64,000 bases of DNA from Odontesthes bonariensis (Eukaryota; Chordata; Actinopteri; Atheriniformes; Atherinopsidae): positions 36,353,025 through 36,417,024 of the forward strand of contig NC_134515.1 in NCBI RefSeq assembly GCF_027942865.1, given 5' to 3'. Below the pieces are notes generated by a model. That model worked only from the letters and a program-made list of their open reading frames with translations, searched no databases and was not told the DNA's origin. The position numbers and the translations under genes are program-made. Numbering within the stretch: position 1 is the stretch's first letter; every line of letters begins with the position of its first letter. Positions 9,531 through 20,004 of this stretch are shown in pieces.

Positions 9531-10640
9531 TGAGTACTATGGGAAATGCATGTACCACGAGCTGTTAAATGACCTTTTCCTCCCCCCCTGCACAGTCCTT
9601 GGATACACCCTCAGGTATGGCCATGTTGGTCCATCTGCTGGGCACCAGGATATGTCTGAGGAAAAAAAGGAATAACTTTTAATATTTGTTGATTATATAT
9701 AACAACCAATATATGATGCAACAACGTTGAATTCCAAATGTTGTGAGCTAATCCCGGGTCTCCGATTAAATAATGCACTAACCTACTTCAGCCTTCATTT
9801 TTGTGGAAGCTTTCCTAATCTTAAAGCAAAACTAGAATTGAAATACCTGGTGTTTGGGATGGTGTAGGAGTGAAGAATATGGAGCCTCTTCTGTGTCACT
9901 GCCACTGCAACTTACATACAAACTCCTGTGGGTCCACATCTTGATGATCTGACTGGTTGTCTGCCTCACTGGAGGGAATATCTGAGCACACAAAGAAATA
10001 TTCCATTAATACATTCATAAATAAGGCATATCTTTAATCTTGTTGTCTCATATTGTGTTTAAGCACACATTTAGCACTATATATTTAATTGGTTTGTGGT
10101 TTATTTACCTGTTGAATGCTGTATTGAAGATGATGGGCCTTCATCCTTGTCTCCAGGTTCATCACTATGCAAAGTTTCTAGGAAAAGATATCTCAGTAAT
10201 TTAGTTATTTATTTAGGACTTGCACTCACAAACATCACCTGTGGAGTAGACTGAAGCAGGTAGGCAACAAACTCATAGGTGAGCTCAGGCACAGGTAATC
10301 CAAATAAACGCTTAAGGATATATCCAAAATGTAAAGCGTAATCCAAGACTTAATCCAAAAAACACAAGACAATAGTTTAACCATGAACTCCAGAATAACC
10401 ACTGTTAATGCTAACTATCTGGCAAAGAAAGGGGAAAGCAAACCAAGTATTTATAGATGGAAGATAATTAAGAAACAATAGAAAACTGGTGTGTCAGGGC
10501 AGGATGGCATCCCCTCCTCCTGCTGGTAGATGGAAAAACCAGGAAAAGAAAGAACATTAAGCAGGCCCTGGAGAAGCAGCTGTGGCTGTGACACTTTAGC
10601 CATGATAAAGTAACTAAAAGAAAAAATGGTGATTTTCAAG
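9531..10640 (-). other. probable 5' exons of the hAT gene plus unassigned sequence
   Basis: Two minus-strand segments bordered by splice-like sites encode acidic peptides (EADNQSDHQDVDPQEFVC near 9920; HSDEPGDKDEGPSSSIQHS near 10150). They could be the 5' exons of the hAT gene. From 10200 to 10640 nothing is recognised. Confidence 0.35.
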
Positions 10641-11330
10641 TGATGATTTAAAGAAGACCCGTAATGGCAAAAAAAAAAAAACCCACCTTTTTCTGTTCTT
10701 GAGAGCATATGTTACTAGTAGAGTAGTCTATGAAGTTAATTAGTCTGTGTGTGTTAGTGGAATAATGTCTACCCTTTATGAAACCTGTTTGGTCAGGATG
10801 TATAATGAAGGCGGTTATTTTTTCTAATCTTCTAGCAAAGGCTTTAGGGATTATTTTTAGGTCTACGTTTAGTAAGGATATTGGGCAGTAGGTGGATGGG
10901 AGTGTGGGGACTTTGCCTGGCTTCAAAGTAGGATGATGTTCACGGAGTTCAAGTCGGAGGTTGTACATTATTCTTCTTAATTTGTAATATCATTCTATAA
11001 AATGTTGGAGACAATGGACACCAAAATTCTTTGTAGAATTCTGCTGGAAAACCGTCTGGACCTGGGGCTTTATTTCAAGGCATATGATGGAGGGCTTAAT
11101 GGAGTGCTCTATTCAGAGAGGTGAATCCAAAGCCATATCCTGTTTGTGATGCAAATTTGGAAGGCTACTGTTACTAAGAAACTGGTAAATGTTGTTATCT
11201 CCTGGGTCAATTTCTCGGTATAATGTTTGGTAGAAGTCCCAGAAAATTGATTGCATCAGGATCATCAGTGACCTTTCCTGATGCGGCCTTAATCCTAGAT
11301 GTTTGCATACGATAGGTCCAAAGTTTTATC
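10641..11330 (-). pseudogene. Tx1/L1-clade LINE reverse transcriptase fragment
   Basis: Minus strand. KAPGPDGFPAEFYKEFW (about 11020-11080) and, further on, YCPISLLNVDLKIIPKAFA and HPDQTGFIKGRHYS (10760-10910) are the first RT blocks of L1/Tx1-type LINEs. The frame is broken several times and stops after the FIKGR block; the catalytic YxDD block is not present. RT would copy the element's RNA at the target nick; this piece cannot. Confidence 0.8.
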
Positions 11331-11339
11331 GTCTCTGGT

Positions 11340-12040
11340 GTGACATTTCTCATATTGGGTGAAAGTGGGGAAGGGCAGGGGACAGAGAGGCATGATTAAA
11401 GTCACCGGAGATGAGGAGTAGGGATTGGGGGTGCTGGTTTTGAAACTGATGGACGGCAGTGTGTATCTGATCTGTAGCTGAGGGGGGAATTTAGTTACAC
11501 AGTCAACGCAATAACATGTGAAAAAACTCCCTCGGGAGGTAGTATGGCTGCATGTTGACTGCTAACAGCTCCAAGTCTCTGGTGCAGAGTTGTTCCTTCA
11601 CACTGATGTGTCCCAGGTGGCACGATCTAGTGTTCACAAACACAACGATCCCCCCTCCCTTCTTCTTACCGCTCTCCGTTGCACTCCTGTCCGCTCATGT
11701 GAGTTGGAATCCATCCAGATTTGCAGACGTGGGAGCTCTTCCATCTTGTTGGGGAGAAATCTTACGTTCCCCACGATGACAGGCGGTAAACATGGTTTAT
11801 ACCGTCTTTTTTGCGCTTCACTCCTGCTCTGCATCCTCTTCTCCTTCTCCATAGCTCCTCGGGGATCTCTGGCCTCTCCACACAGAGAAGGCTTGTGTGG
11901 CGCAGGCCTAACAGCTCATCCCGAGTGAAAACAATGGAGTCGTGGTTGGATGTGTTTCCCGCAGCCGCACCAAAAAGTTCAGAAAACAGCAACAGGCAAA
12001 CTACGAATGGAACAATGTGAACATACATAGCTGCACACTT
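11340..12040 (-). pseudogene. Rex1/L2-like LINE, ORF start and endonuclease part
   Basis: Minus strand. The start has a hydrophobic leader (VPFVVCLLLFSELFGAAAG), then a basic linker RRRRGCRAGVKRKK. After a frame change come GGGIVVFVN, ELLAVNMQPYYLPREF and the apurinic-type endonuclease motif LLISGDFNHASLS (about 11380). The same LINE family supplies the pieces at 13660-14640, 33325-37760 and 48860-49505. The fragment abuts the Tx1/L1 piece at about 11330, giving a mosaic of two LINE types. Confidence 0.7.
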
Positions 12041-12117
12041 GCTTAAAGTGTCGATGTGACAGAAAATAGCAACAAAAAGTACACTAAAACACTAAAAAGA
12101 GGTAAGAAAAGTTCTGA

Positions 12118-12390
12118 ACTGCTGTAACGAGCGGCCACCCACGAGGTGCCATCTTATGTCTTGGAAGGTCAGTGGTTCGACTTCCGGCTTCTCTGGGCCA
12201 CATGTCGAGGACACTGAACCCCAGACACTGAATCGATGAGGTGTATGAATGTGTGTGAGTGCTTACAACAAAGCACTCTGTATATATACGTGTGTGAGTG
12301 AATGGATGAATGTGGCATGTGATGTGAAAGCACTTTGAAAGGTCAGATAGACTAGAAAAGCACAATACAAATACAGTCCATTTACCATTT
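12118..12390 (+). mobile_element. tRNA-derived SINE of teleost type
   Basis: A tRNA-like head has a B-box-like GTGGTTCGACTTCC near 12172. A body with ACTGAACCCCAGACACTGAA and GGTGTATGAATGTGTGTG follows. The tail has GAAAGCACTTTGAAAGG and AATACAAATACAGTCC. This layout is common in fish genomes. The A box is poor, so the copy is old. Confidence 0.65.
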
Positions 12391-13655
12391 GTCTAGATCA
12401 GTGTCCGAATTATACAGTGACAATTGGGGGGGGGGTGTCAACATTTTCTCCAGGGTGTAAATGAAACCCAGTGCAGCGCATGCACATGCTTCAGTTAACA
12501 GAAGTCTTACAATCCTTACAGTATCTTGATTCTTCAACTAAATGTCTGCAGATGATGATAAACCAAATTTTACACCATTTTACAGTTCATTGGGAACATA
12601 ATGTACCACACAAACAACTTTTTCAGTCAGCAGTCACCAACAAAGTATTGTAGGCCCACCTGCTCACTCATAACCACTTCTCCTGTCTCCTTAATACAAC
12701 AGCACATGTAAAATTCACCATTATTCATGCTAAAATGCTCAGTATTAAACATACATAACAACCACAGAACAGGCTGCATTATTAGGTCCTAAGATTAAGC
12801 TTACTCTTCTTTTGGCACCAAAATAGTGCCTGGTGTCTCCCCCTTTCCGCTTGCTCATGTTGTCTCTGTAAATTAAATTTAAACTGAGTCCAATAAAGTA
12901 GTTGGACGTTTGAACTAATACAACGACTACAATTAATCAGCTTTCAGTACACATGGATGTTAATTGTTCAACAACCCAAATAGATTAAACTCCTGCATAC
13001 CTGAGTGAAAACTACTGCAAGGGGTTGATTATTTTAAAAGCTACTATCAAAAAGGCAAAAGCCTATTAAAATGAAACAATATTATATAATAGTTTAATAT
13101 GATGTGCAACGCAAACACGCAAACATCCATATTGTATTTCTCCTGTCAATTCAAATTAATGTGGTTTCGAAAAGGGGGCAACTGTCAAACCTGGCAACAT
13201 AGCAGGCTTTAGGCATTGTTTACAACTTCACCACAGTGCACGCCTGCAGGTTACTAAAGTGACGTGCACAGGGCACAAAGCTAACATGTATTAACATGTA
13301 AGCTAACATTCATATTATGAGATTTTCCATTTAGATGGAAAGCCATAAACGCACGTTAGCGTTTGTCTGAAGTCACCTGACACAATATAATTCTGAAACT
13401 CCGAAAGTGAGAAACTTAAGTGTAATAAACCAGTTAGATAGCTACTGACATTCATCTGCAGCTACTTGCAATGCAGCACTGTAGCACAAATTTTTTTTCG
13501 TGCACGCACCAACTTGGACGTAGGCCAGTGACAGGCAGACAGAAAATGAAATGGTATAGTCCGCTTCAGGAGTGTCTGACATTTTACTACAAGTATCTTC
13601 CTGGCATGAACATGGAATATACTGTGTATTTTAATATCTATGATTACAGACAAGA
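12391..13655. other. no gene recognised
   Basis: Open frames of up to 67 codons carry no known motif. A G-run lies near 12426-12435. Sequence is AT-rich and not obviously repetitive. Confidence 0.45.
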
Positions 13656-13659
13656 AAGC

Positions 13660-14640
13660 TAGCATGTTTCATGAAGCAGGTAGACGATGGCATCTTCAAC
13701 ACCAACCCCAGGACGATAAGCAAACTGTAATCGGCGCAGTTCACTTGCTTACTTATGTTAGCCAATAACATACTCTCCAGTGTTTCATCATGTGGGATGT
13801 TAGGGCAACTGGTCTGTAGTCATTAAGGTGCTGTTTACACATACCCGGGTATTTTGATAAACGAAGACCTTTCCCTTCGTTTGTGCCTTTCGTTTATACA
13901 CAAACGGAGTTTTTTCCTCCGAAAACGAAGCTAAAAAAAACCTCCGGCAAAAGTGGAGATTTTTTTAAAACTCCGTTTAGCGTTTGTGTGTAAACTGGTT
14001 GAAAGAGACGAAAACGGAGTTTTCAGAATGGAATGCGGAGTTGTCGTCATAGTACAGAGCCCCGCCCCTAACCGCCATAATGGCAGGACGCTAGCGTGAC
14101 AACGCCATTCATTGTTTATCTGGCAAGCATGGCGGTACTAGCAGCATTTCTGTTGTTGAGAGCTATACTCGCTTGTGTGATTTTGAAAATTACAGTCATA
14201 CAATGTATTGAACAACAAAGGCGCATTAGGGCGCGGGCGGAGGGCAGCAATTGCGGAGCTTCTGTAGCTCAGTCTCGCTATCAGTCCACACACATGAGCC
14301 TGGCGCCATATTTTCTTCTTGAAAAGGATCCGGAAGTTCTTCCTGTCAGCGGTTCTCTATTAGGCTACTGATTGGCTTGTGTGGAATTCTCATTGTTCTA
14401 ACACTGCCACCGTCAGGCTTGGCGTAATTTAACAGCTCCTGATAGCGTATTTATGCGGATCAATGTAGACGTGGTTTTTTTTAAAAACGGGGCTGTGTGC
14501 ACCTAGTTTTTTTTGCAAACGAAGGTTAGAAAATATGTGTTTATCAAAATACCCGGGTATGTGTAAACAGCACCTAAGAAGGATTTGTTTTTTGTTAATG
14601 TAGCAAGGCCAAAATGGGGGAAATGCTATGTTTCCTGAAG
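13660..14640 (-). pseudogene. Rex1/L2-like LINE RT fragment, interrupted by a MITE
   Basis: Minus strand. NDYRPVALTSHMMK lies immediately 3' of the MITE (about 13826-13785), and AYRPGVGVEDAIVYLLHE reaches 13662. The part before NDYRP lies on the other side of the insertion (about 14578-14640), with stops. The insertion (13827-14574) sits at the codon before NDYRP. Frame breaks show it was already dead or has decayed since. Confidence 0.7.
13827..14574. mobile_element. Harbinger-type non-autonomous element, copy 1 (748 bp)
   Basis: Inverted ends begin GGTGCTGTTTACACATACCC and extend about 37 bp (to GATAAACG). TAA duplication at 13824-13826 and 14575-14577 fits the PIF/Harbinger TWA target. 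Inside, a GC-box-like CCCCGCCCC near 14060 precedes an ATG at 14129 (MAVLAAFLLLRAILAC, then RRIRARAEG). This hydrophobic-then-Arg-rich start resembles the first exon of the Harbinger transposase at 16900-17031. Catalytic exons are missing. Copy 2 is at 33723-34411. Confidence 0.8.
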
Positions 14641-14890
14641 CTACTCTTGCCGCAGGGTTTGGGATTGGCTAAAAGATTTCCAGGAAATTGTTTGGACATC
14701 CAACTAAAACTGACTCTCTAGTAGTCCAGCCTTGAAGGGGTAAATGCATGGAACAGCTGCTCAGCATCACTTTGAGATAGGAAACTTGTGATTTTGGAAA
14801 AATTACTCTAATGAAAGAAAGCCACTTTAGAGACCTGTTTGATATGTGTGGTTTTACTTTAAAATAGCAGTTTTTCATGTAGTGCATTAC
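14600..14890 (-). pseudogene. L2 LINE fragment, degraded
   Basis: Minus strand frame with WTTRESVLVGCPNN, then PIPNPAARV after a stop, resembling the SRLDYCNxLLxGCPNK / IQNAAARVL block of L2 elements. It abuts the Rex1-like RT piece near 14630. Only one conserved block is present. Confidence 0.45.
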
Positions 14891-15054
14891 TTGGTGATTG
14901 TTTGTAATTATGTGTCCTCAGTTTTATATGTAAATTCAATCATTCGATCTAAGTAATATTCACTAAACCAGTTCATTGGCTTAATTAGTTGATATTTCCA
15001 AGTAAAATGTAATTGAGTGATATCAGTGAATCTGACAACCTTCTCTGCATTCGA

Positions 15055-15195
15055 GCATGACGTCGAAGTCCCGCCCCACATTTGAACATTTGAGCGGTCT
15101 TTCGTCAGACACGTACCGTACGTCCATGGTCCACATTTCAACTGGGTTGGCGGACTTTATTGACTGAGACGGGGAAGAACGTGAATATGGAACTA
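15055..15195 (+). promoter_or_regulatory. promoter-like region and first exon-like segment
   Basis: TGACGTC (CRE) at 15058-15064 and CCCGCCCC (GC box) at 15070-15077 precede a splice-donor-like AAG/GTAAGT near 15199. It could be the promoter and non-coding first exon of the CACTA transposase gene. Inferred from motifs only. Confidence 0.35.
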
Positions 15196-15409
15196 TGAAG
15201 GTAAGTTTTAAGCCAAACAAACTTTGTACGTTCCTGTTGGCTCACCCTACTTAAGTAGTTTCTCCGCACTGAAAGCAGCAACGGCTGCGGTGCTGGCAAA
15301 TAGTGTATTTTCCTGCTAGCTAGCTAACTAACTTTGCTGGCACGAGGTATGTCCAGCACTCTGCGACCACCCAAGCAACACACACCTGCAGTCTTAACTA
15401 ACGTCTTCA

Positions 15410-15438
15410 AAATAAATAAATAAATAAATATTTATGTA

Positions 15439-15476
<38 letters not shown>
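15410..15476. repeat. ATAA/TA microsatellite
   Basis: AAATAAATAAATAAATA grades into a long pure TA run (about 15444-15474). Confidence 0.95.
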
Positions 15477-15479
<3 letters not shown>

Positions 15480-15796
15480 GATTCCTGCAAATCCAACACA
15501 CATTTACAGCGATGTATGTTCAACCAACGTCTGCAGCGGTGCTTACTGCAGGACGACCTGAACACACCTGTAGCTCTCTGCACCTCCCGCTAGCATAACA
15601 CAGACACGCTAACAGTGATATTACGTTTTAGGAAACAATCACAGACAGCAGGTTAAAACAGAAATCTACATCATCTGAGGCAGAACTTGCTCAGAAAAAC
15701 ACAGCGGAGCCCGAAAAACTAATGTAAACAGCGCCATGTGATGTCAACATTAACAACGTTAATCCTCAGACAGGTAGGCTAACTGACGTTACTATC

Positions 15797-16130
15797 AAAT
15801 CAAATCAAATCAAATTTATTTATATAGCACATTTCATGTACAAACAGTTCAAAGTGCTTTACATAAAATAAAAGCATTGCAGCAGGGAGTGCAAGAAGCA
15901 TTAAAAATACATAAAAGAATATAAAGAGAAACAAATAAAATCATTTAAATGAATTTAAAAACAGGCAACTGTCTAGATAAGTTAAAAGATATTTCATGCA
16001 TAGACACATGAGAACAGTAATGTCTTTAACCTGGATTTAAAAATGTCTCCATTTGGTGAAAGTTTAATCTCCACTGGCAGTTTGTTCCACTTGTTGGCAG
16101 CATAACAGCTAAATGCTGCTTCTCCATGTT
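15797..16130 (-). repeat. LINE 3' fragment, antisense
   Basis: Starts with TCAAATCAAATCAAATC then TTTATTTATATAGCACATT and CAAAGTGCTTTACATAAA, the antisense of the AAAGCACTTTGA-type fish LINE tail. The segment to about 16130 continues as untranslated-like sequence. Inserted in the putative first intron of the CACTA transposase gene. Confidence 0.6.
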
Positions 16131-16508
16131 ACTACAGTAACAAGTTTCAGGCTAACGGCTTAGAGTATCTTAACGGCTCCAACTGAACAGGTGATATTAG
16201 CGGCGCAATGTGAAAGTGCTGCGTCTTATCAGCTGATGTTACAAAACGTCAGTTTGAAGTCACTCAGATGTGATTTTGATTTTTTTGTCGTAAAGTGGGT
16301 GTTACTGACGTCCTCGTCGTGCTACTACCACAGACAGCCCACAGACCTGCTGCCTATTTATTCATTCGGCTAAAATTCAAAATTAGTAACCCGGATTTTT
16401 TTAAGTAAGCGACGCATCTCCACGTTATCAGTGCTAGTGTACAGTAATTAATAAATTATAAACAGCATAGTTTGTGCCTGTATAAGCTTGCCCATAGGAA
16501 ACCGTTTC

Positions 16509-16589
16509 ATGGCCGAATATCTCAAGAGAGCAGCCAGACGCCTCTCGAATATCTTCGGAACAGCTCCAAATGACCAACAACAAGCAGGG
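16509..16589 (+). CDS. candidate N-terminal exon of the CACTA transposase gene
   Basis: ATG at 16509 opens 27 codons (MAEYLKRAARRLSNIFGT...) ending exactly at a donor G/GTGAGTAG at 16589/16590. The following acceptor exon would be downstream of the Harbinger insertion, which sits in the intron (16697-20574). Linkage to the transposase exon at 20738 is inferred from position and strand. Confidence 0.35.
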
Positions 16590-16899
16590 GTGAGTAGAAC
16601 ATCATGTTATAATGTGAAATCAAGGGCCCAATGTCAAAAAACCGGTCTTATCCTTTAAATTAAAAAAATGAAATATCAATGTGCATCCTTGAATTAGGCC
16701 CAATCCCATTTCTATTTTTCTAACCCTACCCCTACCCCTTAGCCCTACCCCTACCCCTTCAATCGTAGGGGTAGGGGTGAGAGGTGAAAACGTAACCCTT
16801 CGATTTGGGACAACCCTTTCACACTCAAGTACGTCATAAGTCCGCGCCGTCAGTTGTTACGTAACCAAAAGCGACAGCTTTAGCCAGAAGTAAACAAAC

Positions 16900-18361
16900 A
16901 TGCGTGCTGCTGTGGTGTTCGCGCTGTCCTGGGCTATTCGGATATTTTTAGAAATATCTGCGTCGAATCGACGGAGTGCCATCAGGCGAAGGCGTCTTCG
17001 ACATCTGGGAGCATTGCTGGATCTTGTTACGGTATGTAGAATAATAAATTAATGCAAATAACGCGTGTGAGTGAGCAGCTGGTAGCTTCCAGAGCTGGCG
17101 TGTGAATATGATAATGTGTGTGTGTGTTTGAAAGTGCTTCTAACTGTACATTTGTGATATTGTGTGATATAGAAACAATTTGCTTGTCTCGTTGGATTTG
17201 CTGATTTGCTGATTGGAGTAGTATCCTAACCTGGCTAACCTAGCTGAAAGCATAAGCTAACGTTTAGCCTTTGTTACTCGCCTTGTTCCGTTTGGGATAA
17301 ACATGCAGCTCATGCGTTTTTGAAGCGGTTTTCTTTGTACCAGGTTCAGATTTGATGACATAAATAAATGCACTGCATTGTGTGTGCTATCAATGTGTTG
17401 GTTTGGGAGGATGAAAGCCTGATCTTTCCACGTTTTTCTTTCCAGCAGACGGGTCATCCTACAAATTATTGCCCATTGGATCACAACATGCCTGTTCTAA
17501 GGTTGTGGTTCAATGTTGAGGCGGACTTAAAGCAGGACTTTCGCCTCATCAGAAGAGCCGTAAACGCTGTCCAAAGGTTACTACAGAGAGAGCAGGACCA
17601 TGGTTGGGGCGGGCAACTGGAGGTCCTGATCTATATATACTGGTTGGCACATGGACTCTCTTACATTGTGGTGTGCCATTGCATTCCCCCAGGCTGGAGA
17701 GCTGGATGCAGTTGGCCAAGGATTTGTCCTGCTATCTGGGAGCCCTGCATTCAGAAATGTGGTGGGTGCAATAGACGGTAGCCACATTAGAATCAAGCCA
17801 CCAACACGGCACCGAATTGACTATCTGAACTACAAAGGCTTTTATTCAATCAACATGCAGGCAATTTGTGATTCCACTGGAAGATTCCTGGACATCTTTG
17901 TTGGTTACCCGGGTTCCGTTCGTGACTCGAGGGTCATGAAAAACAGCACCTGCTACAAGGCGAGGCGGTACCCTCCACCAGGCTACGTTCTCCTTGGGGA
18001 TGGTGGCTACCCATGTCTAGACACACCCATCAGCCTCATACCTCTGTACAAGGAACCAGTCAATGGACCAATACAGGGGCGCTACAACTACTACCATGCC
18101 AAGGGTCGTAGTATAATTGAGCGAGCCTTTGGGGTAATGAAGACAAGGTGGCAGTGTACCCTTTTCAAGGCTCCTCAGGTTATTGCATCCTGTGCCTTTC
18201 TCTACAATGTGTGTCTGGACAATGGGGACCTGCTTGAGCCAGATGAGGATGTGGCAGAGGACAACCTGGATCCCCAACCTCCCCGAGAGGCCCTAGCAGT
18301 TAATGAGGCGAGTGAAAATGCAATGCGGGACAGATTGGCAGCCCTGGTGTCACAGTATTGA
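16900..18361 (+). pseudogene. Harbinger DDE transposase (HARBI1-like), internally deleted
   Basis: Exon 1 is 16900-17031 (MRAAVVFALSWAIRIFLE, then RRRRLRHLG), ending at a GTATGT donor. Exon 2 starts after an acceptor near 17446 and reads GWGGQLEVLIYIYWLAHGLS; similarity then jumps frame near 17680 to AIAFPQAGELDAVG. A segment normally carrying a helix-turn-helix is missing at that point, apparently an internal deletion of some tens of bases. The catalytic core is intact in the frame ending at 18361: AIDGSH (first Asp), GDGGYP (second Asp), SIIERAFG (Glu). The DDE_Tnp_4 domain cuts and pastes the element into TWA sites. The catalytic residues survive but the frame break should stop production. 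Confidence 0.85.
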
Positions 18362-18829
18362 TGTGCAATGCATATAGGTTTTGGTGGCTTTTTTAATGCT
18401 GGCTTTTTAAAAATCTTTTTAGATTTTTTATGCTGGGCCTGGAAATGCAACAAGGGACAGATTAGCAGCCTAGGTCTCACTGTAGAGCTGTGCGATGTAT
18501 ATATATTTTTGTGACTTAAATGCTGAACTGTTAAGATGTTATTTTTTTGTTTGAGAATGTACCCCAATTTTTTTGTTATCCCTTGTATAATAAATCTCTT
18601 CATACCAATATCCGTTCCAGTCGTTCATATGATGTTGATGTGATAACAAATGCTCACAAACCTTTTGTCCTTAATTTATTTTATTAGGAATAGTGCAAAT
18701 AACAGATTAAAGTGTCTGGTGGTGCAAATATTGATATGGAATATAAACAGAAATGAAAATAACATAAAAAGACAACAGTGCAATAAAATAACAATACAAA
18801 TGGGCAACAGTGCAATCATGAAGAACGAG

Positions 18830-19380
18830 ATGGTGGGGAGAACAAGATGGTGGGGTGACCGGAGCAGGAACAGCGAAGGTGCATGGCACATCGGAGGTGC
18901 TGGGCTCAGTGATGTTCTGGGGGAACAAGACACGACATGACATCATAGCATGCGCTTTCATCCATTGTAAAAAATAAAAAAAGGTGTTTCAGAATGCAGT
19001 AGTGGTGGCTGTGTGTACAATAGGTGCATGGCGCATCAACTCACCTTACAGTTTGTCAATCATCCGCTCAAACAGAGATAAAAAGCGCTCCGTCTTCTGC
19101 TCCATCTCTTCATGGCGCTTCTGCTCTTTCAGTCTCTCCTGAAGCAGGAAATCCATTACAGGATTGGACTTCCTACTTCTTTTTGGGGATGGGGATGGGG
19201 ATGGTGGAGAACGAGAGCATGGTGAGGTGACCGCAGCAGGCATGGCGCATCGGAGGTGCTGGGCTCAGCATTGTTCTGGGGGAACAAGACACAACATGAC
19301 ATTATAGCATGCACTTTCATCCATTGACAAAAAAGGTGTTACAGAATTAGGTAGTGGTGGCTGTGTGTACAATACATGTA
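18830..19380. repeat. internal direct duplication, offset 359 bp
   Basis: About 18830-19036 is repeated at about 19190-19380. Shared blocks include TCGGAGGTGCTGGGCTCAG, TTCTGGGGGAACAAGACAC and GTAGTGGTGGCTGTGTGTAC. The duplicated unit covers the last-exon splice region of the Myb-like gene. Confidence 0.8.
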
Positions 19381-20004
19381 TGTATTTTTAAAAAACATAC
19401 CATGCACATTCATTCTTAAAGACCAATGGATACATAAATAATACATGGCTGCATAAAAACATACATCCTCCTCTGCACATGCTTCCACCAAGAGCGGAGG
19501 GTCCATAGCTGCTCTTGCTCCCAGCACCGCGTGCATGGCCTCATAATATTGCCACGTCGTGGCGGTCTCCTGGCCTTCATTAGTCCCATCCCCAGTGGAG
19601 GGAGTTCTCAGCTGCTGTAGGAAGCAAAACAATTAAAACTCAATGGCAATTATAAATGCATTTCATTGCTCACTGACGATATTTCAAGAGCACATAGTAT
19701 TCATCTACTTAAAGGACATTACTTCCTGTTTACCTTGTACTTCTTTTTCAGATTCTCCCGCTTTTTGGAGACCTGCTGGGAGGACACCTTCCCCTTGCAA
19801 CCCCAGCTCCTTTATCAGCTTCCTGTGTTGTAAATAACGTCAGTTAACGCCTTAAATGCACTAAAACAAACCATTGTGAGCGACCTATGACCTAAAATAA
19901 ATTACTCACTCCCACTGTTGTTTGGCCGAGGCTTTCGATTTGAGGAAACGGGTTTCGTTCTCGGCGCGAAACCGGATCAGGGCCTTTGTTTCAGCTTGAG
20001 TCCC
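19046..20004 (-). pseudogene. Harbinger Myb/SANT-like DNA-binding protein gene
   Basis: Minus strand, four exon-like segments with splice sites. The first (about 20004-19912) encodes TQAETKALIRFRAENETRFL. The second (about 19826-19733) encodes KLIKELGLQG and, one frame over, VSSQQVSKKRENLKKKYK. The third (about 19619-19466) encodes TTWQYYEAMHAVLG. The last (19243-19046) encodes SPKRSRKSNPVMDF and a charged helical end (RLKEQKRHEEMEQKTERF). This is the trihelix Myb/SANT protein that assists nuclear import and end binding in Harbinger systems. One extra G in TTGCAAGGGGAAGG (second exon) shifts the frame between the two helices. Confidence 0.75.

Larger units (their letters stand above)
5231..10200 (-). 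mobile_element. hAT transposon with TTF-type finger, split by a CACTA-like insertion
   Basis: Minus-strand pieces of one hAT (ZMYM/TTF-like) transposase lie on both sides of an insertion at 6040-8824. Joining 8825-8827 to 6037-6039 restores the reading frame across the site. Exon-like pieces with splice signals extend to about 10200 (9870-9975 and 10110-10180, acidic Ser-rich segments). Terminal repeats of the hAT were not identified, so the outer limits are estimates. Confidence 0.7.

Noticed and set aside
15269..15290. CACTGAAAGCAGC as the left end of the large CACTA-like element
   Set aside because: It lies downstream of the promoter-like region and of the subterminal match at about 14951, and is not preceded by TAG, the duplication expected from the right end.
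16725..16795. Interstitial telomere-like repeats
   Set aside because: Units are CCCTACCCCT, not TTAGGG, and lie at both ends of a Harbinger element as subterminal repeats.
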